From: Hofstenia miamia
Lineage: Eukaryota; Xenacoelomorpha; Acoela
NCBI GenBank assembly: GCA_004352715.1
Contig: SCFE01000001.1
Location: 5,414,643-5,478,642 of the forward strand
Direction of reading: 5' to 3'
Length of the DNA: 64,000 bases
Both the position numbers and the translations under genes were made by a program. Each line of letters starts with the position of its first letter. Position 1 is the stretch's first letter. The notes beneath the pieces are model-generated. The model searched no databases. It was given only the letters and a program-made list of their open reading frames with translations, and was not told where the DNA came from. Shown piece by piece: positions 56,220-64,000 of the stretch.

Positions 56220-56522
56220 CTACGCAATTCTCTTTTTAGATTTGAGTGATGTTTGCACTACGCATTTGCCACTGTCAGTTTTATCCGTCTGGTGAAAATA
56301 ATATTCAGAATTAAATTTATCAGAAAGCGTAAGTTGTTCAGTTCTTGTATTATTTGTGAATCTTAAAATACATTTGGTGCATTTGCTTGTCGGTGCGGAC
56401 TGCGATTTGTGGCCACGGGGCATTCTCTTGTGACAGCGGAGGCTTTTTCTCGTGGCCAAAAAACAGCCACTGGGTTTATTTCTCGTTGCTTTGTTATTTA
56501 GGTAATTCGTTCTTTGGTGCAA
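56220..56522 (-). CDS. Uncharacterised 100-codon ORF, doubtful
   Basis: Open on the minus strand, Lys/Arg/Ser/Thr-rich, with a CTKC pair in SKCTKCILRF. GC content is a little higher than around it. No family recognised and no neighbouring exons found. The 5' end is close to the gap at 56552. It may be an exon or an accident of composition. Confidence 0.25.
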   Translation of the reverse strand: MHQRTNYLNNKATRNKPSGCFLATRKSLRCHKRMPRGHKSQSAPTSKCTKCILRFTNNTRTEQLTLSDKFNSEYYFHQTDKTDSGKCVVQTSLKSKKRIA

Positions 56523-56823
56523 TCCACACTTTCTTTATCAACAGTAAGGATNNNNNNNNNNNNNNNNNNNNNNNNNNNNNNNNNNNNNNNNNNNNNNNNN
56601 NNNNNNNNNNNNNNNNNNNNNNNNNNNNNNNNNNNNNNNNNNNNNNNNNNNNNNNNNNNNNNNNNNNNNNNNNNNNNNNNNNNNNNNNNNNNNNNNNNNN
56701 NNNNNNNNNNNNNNNNNNNNNNNNNNNNNNNNNNNNNNNNNNNNNNNNNNNNNNNNNNNNNNNNNNNNNNNNNNNNNNNNNNNNNNNNNNNNNATCCACA
56801 CTTTCTTTATCAACAGTAAGGAT
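56522..56823. repeat. 30-bp direct repeat on both sides of an assembly gap
   Basis: The 30 bases starting ATCCACACTTTC stand at 56522-56551 and again at 56794-56823, directly bordering the N run 56552-56793. This suggests unmerged contig ends or a minisatellite. Confidence 0.9.
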
Positions 56824-56857
56824 ACAAACCTTCCTTTTTAATCAAAGTATTTATTAC

Positions 56858-56892
<35 letters not shown>

Positions 56893-57258
56893 GGATTGGA
56901 AATTATTTATTGCAAAAAAAATAATTGGCAATAAAATAATTGCAATTATTTATTTTTGGCTTTCAAAAATAACAATTATTTATTTTTTCAAAAATATTAT
57001 TTTAATAATTATTGAAAATTGTTTTTCGAAAAATTTTTGAAACTTAAGCAAAATATAAATAATTTAACATATGTTAGATATGAAACTGAATTCCCAATCC
57101 GGTATATGCACTGTTCATCTAATATCTAACTTTAATTATGCTGTAAGTAACACGTGTTTATATTGTTTCGTCATTTGTAATTGGTAATTAAGTTACCCAA
57201 CGCACTGCTTGTTGTTTCTCTTTTGTTATACTCTTATCTTACTTTATCTCACACAGAC

Positions 57259-57426
57259 ATGGTTGTCACTAATGAAATATTAGTTGATTCTTATTTTATG
57301 AAAATTGCAGAAGGAGAATTTAAATGCAAATGCGGTCGTATGCGGAAGCAGATGAAAAACTCTGGATATGCAAACTTGCTCAATCACATTCATAATGATC
57401 ATCTTGAAATTATAACCACCACATAA
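57259..57426 (+). pseudogene. BED-type zinc-finger fragment of the hAT element
   Basis: The ORF (open from 57181, ATG at 57259 after a CACAG that could be an acceptor) reads YFMKIAEGEFKCKCG, RKQMKNSGYANLLNHI and HNDH. C-x-C, then H-x4-H with a GYxNLLNH core, is the BED finger pattern found at the N-terminus of hAT transposases, where it binds the element ends. It ends at TAA 57424-57426 without a DDE domain. Confidence 0.7.
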
Positions 57427-57458
57427 TGGAAAATAACACGATCATTAGCGGTGCTGGT

Positions 57459-57799
57459 CAGACTTGTCAATGAGCCGAGCTTGAGCACAGTATTTAATAT
57501 ACAACGAGCCCAAAACGAGCCTATTTTAGGCAAAGCAAGTTTATAGTTCTGCTTCCTAATTTGATTATGGAGATTTTTCTTTTTTTGCAGTCAGTATGCC
57601 TTACCTATAATCTTAAGAAATGTTTATTAAATAATAGGAAGAGCTATGTAAAAAAATTTTTGAGCACAATATTTTTAAAAAAAATACCGAGCTAAAATGA
57701 GCCTCATTCAAAGATTTTATGTGGCGAGCCAAGCCGAGCCGAACTCACACAAAATTTAAACGAGCCAAGCTAGGAAATTTCAGCTCGTTGACAAGTCTG
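57459..57799. mobile_element. hAT-type MITE nested in the BED hAT element
   Basis: The left end CAGACTTGTCAATGAGC is mirrored by GCTCGTTGACAAGTCTG. The exact 8-base duplication GTGCTGGT flanks it (57451-57458 and 57800-57807). The interior repeats CGAGCC/GAGCCGAGC words near both ends. Confidence 0.93.
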
Positions 57800-58074
57800 G
57801 TGCTGGTGGAAGCGTAGGAAAATAGTATCACGGAAGGCCAACAATCTTTGTTGGATTGTAAAACAACGTCCGTGAGTTTTCATTTCCAGATTCTGATTTG
57901 GTCAAAAAATACACGAGTTTGAACCCCATTAGTGGAAAAACTTTACAAACGTACCAAATTTACAATAATTGTTTATGGGTTCAACAATAAATCCAATAAT
58001 TGCAATAATTTACTTTATCGATTTTTCAATAACAATTTATTGTTACCTAACAATATTTAAATTAATTTCCAATC

Positions 58075-58078
<4 letters not shown>

Positions 58079-58110
<32 letters not shown>

Positions 58111-58397
58111 NNNNNNNNNNNNNNNNNNNNNNNNNNNNNNNNNNNNNNNNNNNNNNNNNNNNNNNNNNNNNNNNNNNNNNNNNNNNNNNNNNNNNNNNNN
58201 NNNNNNNNNNNNNNNNNNNNNNNNNNNNNNNNNNNNNNNNNNNNNNNNNNNNNNNNNNNNNNNNNNNNNNNNNNNNNNNNNNNNNNNNNNNNNNNNNNNN
58301 NNNNNNNNNNNNNNNNNNNNNNNNNNNNNNNNNNNNNNNNNNNNNNNNNNNNNNNNNNNNNNNNNNNNNNNNNNNNNNNNNNNNNNNNNNNNNNNNN

Positions 58398-58424
<27 letters not shown>
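58079..58424. repeat. (TA)n microsatellite with assembly gap
   Basis: (TA)n on both sides of the N run 58111-58397, directly after the right end of the hAT element. Confidence 0.95.
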
Positions 58425-58428
<4 letters not shown>

Positions 58429-58733
58429 CTAACAATAAACCATAAACAAAGGAAAATAATGCAATTGTAATTTTAGTCTCTTATATAAGTTTAATAGAGC
58501 CGAACTGCTAGTAGCAGAACAAGATGTTATAATGATGTGAATTTGGCGGGTAACAAGTTAGAACGGAATTATTTGAATTCTTGAAAAGTTTATTGAACTT
58601 TATCTGTTGTTATTATCACTATTTCCCATCAATATTGAGAATAACAACACGTTTATTTTTATTAATCATGAAATCATGATCATAATGGGTGTATTTGCTA
58701 ATGCACGCGAGCGGCGACCGAATAATTCCGACN

Positions 58734-59121
58734 AAAGCGACCTTTTAAAAGACCAAAAGCTCTTTCAATCGTTAATCTTGCTGTCTTTAATTTTGAATTA
58801 AATATAAACTCCCCGCGACTTTCACACATGACCCTTTTATTGGGGTAATACACCACGTTTTACAACAATATCCAGTGTCACCTAGTATGTGTACCGGCTG
58901 GTGTTATATTATTTGTGTTAAAAAATAATGGGTCATTATCAAGCACACGCTGATCATGACAAGATCCCGGCCATCCAGTGTAGACATGCGAAAGCTCATA
59001 TCTTCTCTACAAATCGCCAACAATTGTAATGCATAAAAAATAAATTTTTTAAATTTCACTTGGTTTATCTACTACAAATAAATATATTTGAGAGAAAAAA
59101 ACACTAGGAAATTTGAAAAAA
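58734..59121 (-). repeat. Duplicate of 59331-59717, bracketed by single Ns
   Basis: This 388-base segment repeats 59331-59717 with almost no difference after its first 35 bases. A single N stands at 58733 and another at 59122, exactly at its borders. It contains part of the Harbinger transposase. A patch inserted by the assembler is more likely than biology. Confidence 0.88.
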
Positions 59122-59125
59122 NCAA

Positions 59126-59640
59126 TTAATTGTTATCTTTTAAAAGTTCCATCTCGATTATTTTCAGAAGATGTATTGCAATAATCATCATTTTCTTCTG
59201 TGTCACAAATGTATTTTCCAATATCAACTTTTTGCCAAATGCATATATGTTGTTGATAACAGTGCTAGCTGAGATAACGTTCACAATTCGCTTGTCTGAC
59301 CTGGCAACAATGCAGTACCTTAGTCTTCTAAAGCGACATTTTAAAACACCAAAAGGTCTTTCAATCGTTAATCTTGCTGTCTTTAATTTTGAATTAAATA
59401 TAAACTCCCCGCGACTTTCACACATGACCCTTTTATTGGGGTAATACACCACGTTTTACAACAATATCCAGTGTCACCTAGTATGTGTACCGGCTGGTGT
59501 TATATTATTTGTGTTAAAAAATAATGGGTCATTATCAAGCACACGCTGATCATGACAAGATCCCGGCCATCCAGTGTAGACATGCGAAAGCTCATATCTT
59601 CTCTACAAATCGCCAACAATTGTAATGCATAAAAAATAAA
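59126..59640 (-). pseudogene. PIF/Harbinger transposase fragment (DDE_Tnp_4)
   Basis: On the minus strand, in three frames, the order is YTGWPGSCHDQRVLDNDPLF (near 59590-59530), ILGDTGYCCKTWCITP (near 59480-59440), then ARLTIERPFGVLKCRFRRLR (near 59375-59315) within the 108-codon ORF 59452-59126. These are the GxPGSxHD, GDxGY and IERxFGxLKxRF signatures of Harbinger/HARBI1-like DDE transposases. Two frameshifts break it and the N-terminal half is absent. Confidence 0.85.
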
Positions 59641-59717
59641 TTTTTTAAATTTCACTTGGTTTATCTACTACAAATAAATATATTTGAGAGAAAAAAACAC
59701 TAGGAAATTTGAAAAAA

Positions 59718-62700
59718 ATGTCGAACGAATTCGGAATAGGCCTATTCTTCAAAAAATATTCGAACTTGAATCATAAATATTCGAACTCGCTCCGAGTAAC
59801 TCGAATTCAATTCCAAAAGTTTGAGTATGACTATATTATTGGTCGGTTGGTCAATAGCGTTGAATTAGCAAATGAAATCCGCGGGCACTATTTGTATGAG
59901 TGTATATTAACAAATACAGTTGGCCAACCGGCTACGCGAGTTTGAATTAACTAATACATTCCAACCGGCGGTTTCAGTTAATCCTTCATAAGTAGACTTG
60001 GCCGCGCGCGGTTTCAATAGTTGGCCAACCGGCGACGAGCGCATTTAGACTACTTCTTTTCTAATTGGAGAATGCTTTCGATTTAAGATTTAATCCGTAA
60101 TTGACATGGGTAAAATGCAATATCAACTAATCTAATTGGAGAACACATTCGATCAACTCCTATGGTAACTACTTAAAATATGAAAACAACAATTACATAA
60201 CATTTTTTCTAAAAATTGGTCACCTTTGAATTTTGATAGTTGATCTGTATTTCAATCATTACACTCAATTATTATTACACAGGAAAACTCTGACACATTT
60301 AATGCGTGATTTTTTCAGGATTACAAAAGTTCGATCAATGTGGTGGATTGTATTCAGATGTATTTGCGAAAAATGGATGAATTTGATTAAAATCATCTCG
60401 TGATAGTATAAAATGTCTTTTGAAGGTAATTTAAATTTTTTATCAAGAACCATATAAAATTGGAAAAATTCCTTGGCAGGGTTTAAGGCTAATTCTAAAA
60501 TTGTTTATCAAATAACGCATTAAATTTTTTAGTTAAACCTATGGTAAAGGTAAAGGCATAGCTTACTTAATTATGAATTGCTTTGTTGTAATGAAAAATT
60601 TTAATGTTAAAATGATTTGTTTTTAAACGAACTAGTTCAACTAATTTAGCTATGTTGTAAAATATTCAAAGCTGATAAATGTGATTATTGACCTTTTTTG
60701 CATATTCGACATGACTATCCACAACTATAACGCGCAATTATATTAGATTTTGATGAAACACATTTTGATTGGTTGTTTCTATAGAATTATTCCTACATTC
60801 GCCTTCTTGAGTGAAAATGCTTTTTCCAGAAAAGAACTTTTGGGTCATTTTAGGTGGAGCATGTCAATAATATTTCTATTTTCAACGCACAAAATTCTCA
60901 TTTTGTTGACATTATTTATTCATTATTTTGAGCATGAAAGAAATGCTTATTTATGTAGAGAATGCGTATCGTATTATCGTTTAAATCCATCAATATATAT
61001 TCCCAAATTTTTCTTAAATTCTAATTATTCGTATTGTGATTCATTCGGGAACACGACATATCGCATATCCAAACCCAGAGGTGGAATGGGGGCTGGGTCG
61101 TGTTGAGTTTTTGAACACTGAGTTCGGGCGAAAAAGTTTTTTCTTAGGTTTAATAAGATATATTAATATTAATATAATTTTTTGTGTTCATTGTAATGTG
61201 TATGTCAAAGGCATTTCAACTTGGAGTTAGATTGTTTACCGAACAATTAAGTTAGATTAAAAATGACTAACTCATACCAGTGCGTTTATAATGGTAAGAA
61301 GATAATTGCTAAGTCTAAAAGTAAACTAATCAACAGCACGAATGACTTTAACAAAGAATAAAAACTAGGGTTTTGGATTTACAGACATTTTATCATGCAT
61401 CTGCTAGTGCTAATATTTCAGTTTGTCATGAATGAATTATCTTCTGAAATAAAACGATTTTCATCTGGATTTGTTTTTAACCTTAAACAGCCTAGTATCT
61501 TTTTTTAAGGACAAACCATTTCTTCACTTTTACAAGGAATTTCCCCCCAAGCCTACTTCCAAATTTGAAAATTTTGGGGCATGGGTAGGTCTATTGGGGA
61601 ACATACTTTAATGCGGTGCTGAAAACTTCCAATTAAGCCTATTGCTGTGGCAGAGGTTGTTGAAAAGATTAATAAGTTTTCTTTGAAAACTTCAAATTTT
61701 TGAAAAAGATTTAAATTCTCTCCATACCTAGTGTTCATGTATTTAAAAGGATTTGAGCCCATGGCGGTAACAAAAAACTTTGACTTTTTCTTGATAAGTG
61801 CAAAGATATTCCAAACCCATTGAGGGTTGAGCAAATCGGGTTCCGGTCGGGTTTTAAAATCTCAACCCAATTGCACCTCTGAGTTGACCAATAGATTCCT
61901 AAATCCATTTAGGAATCCATGGAGTCCATCAAAAGCTAAGGGCTGTAATGATTTCAATATTATTTGTCAAAAGATACAGTATCAAATCAATTTAGCTGTA
62001 TCTGCTTCATTTTGTTACACTATTTACTACGCTGAAACTTTGTTAAAAAATTTACATCGAGTTAAAATTAAAACGCATTCAAATTTGGTGTAATTTTGTA
62101 ATAAATTTGTGGTATTTTAAACCGCACCTAGACACTTCACACTTGATGGCCAAACAAGTGCATTTAGTATTTTTTTCTAAATTTAATGTTTACATTAAAC
62201 TAAATTGGTTGACTCTTCATTTTTATTCAATTTAATTAATTTCTATTTAACCAACTAAATTAATTATTTGACCCTGAGATATTTTATAATTTGAGATTAT
62301 AGGCCGAAAAAATCGTATTTGCCAATACAAAAATTGTTAATAAACATTATTTCCAATTAAAAATCAATTCTAACATTTCAAATAAAATGTCATGGATTTT
62401 TGAAAAGGCTAAAATTTATATTTTGAAGAAAATTCACTTTTTTCAAATTTGATGTTTAGTACAAAGCAATTTTAAAAGCTTTTCAATACATAAATCATAG
62501 GACGGAACATGACTGCACCAAAACACGTGTCATAATGTGCATGTCTTATCTACTTCAGTTTTATTTGTTTACGCGTATTTCAAATATAAAATTTTGCTAT
62601 CGTGATATTAAGATTTATAACATATGCAATGAAACTTAATTTTTGTGTAACTAATTTTAGTGAAGATGATTAATAGATTGAAAAACTTCAAAATTAGCAT

Positions 62701-64000
62701 TCACCTCGAAACCAGCTCAGTTGGATCTTTCATAATAGCTGAGCAAAGTTTTTTTCATTAATTTAAGAACTGGTAAATCACATTCTTACTTTCAGAGAAA
62801 CATTTTTATTTTATATGGTGAGTTCAAGACCTATCAGAAGATCTTGGTGGACTTCAACCATTTCTGAAATAATGTAAACACTATCTGTCTAGGCAAAATG
62901 TGAATATTTTGTTGTTTTGAGGTTGAATTTTATACATGGGTTGGAGTATCACAAAAAACAATTACAAAGTTTCTTATAGAGTGTTCCATGAAACAGTAAC
63001 AAATTTGGCAAAAGTGCGGATAGTTTAAATTAGTTTTTCATTCAATTGCAGAATAATTGAACAAATAGCATAAAGTTACAAAAAATAGTCTAGTTCTCAA
63101 TCAGGAAAAGATTCTATGAATTTTATTTGCCAAAACTTAAAATTTGCCTCATTGTAACTTTAAAAAGTCAGGAATGTAAACATTTATAGCATAATTTTCA
63201 GCATGGTTTTCATTTAAGCCAAGGTTAGTGATGTTTATAAAATTATTTTATAAAATACGTTTTGATAAAAATATTTAAATTAGCAACTGAAAATGTATTT
63301 AGGTACTTATACTCAAGGCTTCTGGGTTTCGTTTCTCCATGGTTTCTTGAAATACTTAAAAACCATGCTCAGCAAACAATGAAAATGAAGGCTATTGAAA
63401 AATCAATATTTTATTGTTTACTATTCAATAATGAAATAATTACACAATAACCTTATTTTTTAGCTCTACCATTAATTGAACTTGTAATTAAGTTCTTAAT
63501 TCAAATTTATTTCTTTATGCTTTATACATTTCGTAGATAGTGGCTTGAATTTTTTAAGAAAATGTCCTAAATAATATCCTAATGCAACAATTCCATTGAG
63601 TACTATCTTGCTTAAGCTTTTTACTTAGCCTATTTTCATACAATGCTGCATATGGTCTGATATGTTTCAAGTAAACTACTAATGGTAATATACATTTGAT
63701 GTCCGTTTTACGCAGTAGTCAATCAAGAAAGAATACCTTTACATTCTTTTAGATTTGAGAAATCGTCCTGAATATGCAGATCAGAGATGTGCACACATGC
63801 CTTTTTCTTTTTAAAATTTGATGAAAAAGAACCCAGCATTAAGATGTTTAAGATGTAATAAATTATCTAACTTATATAGAGATTTGCAACAGGAAAATAT
63901 TGTACCAATCAACAATTTCTTAGTTAGCCACCAACACTTGCAGAAATTAGAGACATTGTTATAGGTTCAGATGGGCTTTGAAATCAATTATACAATGTTA
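59718..64000. other. No gene recognised in 4.3 kb
   Basis: AT-rich DNA. Repeated TTGGCCAACCGGC words occur at 59917-59935 and 60020-60035. ORFs 60750-61106 (118 codons, hydrophobic) and 61827-62093 have no recognisable domain and look like chance openings. Confidence 0.5.

Larger units (their letters stand above)
56890..58078. mobile_element. hAT-type element in (TA)n with BED zinc-finger ORF
   Basis: The left end CAGGGATTGGAAATTATTTA is mirrored by TTAATTTCCAATCCCTT on the right. Both ends are bordered by (TA)n, so a TATATATA duplication is possible but cannot be proved. Subterminal AATAATTGCAATTATT words occur at both ends. The interior includes a BED zinc-finger ORF and a nested MITE (57459-57799). 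No transposase catalytic domain remains. Confidence 0.78.

Noticed and set aside
60750-61106. A 118-codon plus-strand ORF, hydrophobic
   Set aside because: No signal for splicing, no domain, AT-biased composition; likely a chance opening.

Overview
The window is animal nuclear DNA: AT-rich, with spliced genes, metazoan-type Ty3/gypsy and Penelope-like retroelements, nested hAT, mariner and Harbinger remnants, (TA)n microsatellites, and a short interstitial CCCTAA array that fits a TTAGGG telomere. No prokaryotic signature is visible. There are six N gaps (11681-12212, 13252-13470, 34690-34861, 47903-47953, 56552-56793, 58111-58397). Most of them abut microsatellites, a G run or a duplicated contig end. 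I cannot name the species.

The left 29 kb is a pile of retroelements, nearly all on the minus strand. Element A (window start to about 8.81 kb, LTR from 8809) reads gag (8.6-6.86 kb), protease, RT/RNase H, integrase, then a third open reading frame. An inverted pair of Penelope-like elements follows (10.0-11.34 kb minus; 11.4-13.1 kb plus, with a GIY-YIG domain). Element B is old and mosaic (13.5-17.57 kb plus 28.22-28.99 kb). It is split by element C (17576-28094), which has two LTRs of about 0.9 kb, a polypurine tract and a TTACC target duplication. All reading frames of A, B and C carry stops or frameshifts.

The most unusual observation is that A, B and C share a large third ORF downstream of integrase, where env would lie. 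It spans about 2.9 kb in C. No signal peptide, membrane anchor or env motif was seen, and four short motifs align between copies in the same order. I do not recognise the family. Element A also carries a short peptide repeat (core DSRA) at two separate places.

From 31.8 to 48.94 kb the minus strand holds one host gene that I could assemble from 11 coding exons (2715 nt, phases consistent). Its C-terminal fibronectin type III domain (QWVKIEDI, then RALQLPMAC) and an upstream SUMO-interacting motif (VDLTEDDD) identify an ATF7IP/MCAF-type protein, known elsewhere as the partner of the H3K9 methyltransferase SETDB1. That pathway silences retroelements, which makes the neighbourhood notable, though the proximity may be chance. 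Its introns hold at least two hAT-type MITEs, another inverted-repeat element, a mariner pseudogene and a possible retropepsin remnant.

From 49 to 64 kb there is mostly unassigned AT-rich DNA with well-delimited DNA transposons. These are a hAT MITE with the 8-bp duplication ACTACAAT that encloses a second perfect inverted repeat and the telomere-like array; a hAT element with a BED zinc-finger ORF and a further hAT MITE nested inside it (duplication GTGCTGGT); and a Harbinger transposase remnant, part of which is duplicated between two single Ns, probably an assembly fault.
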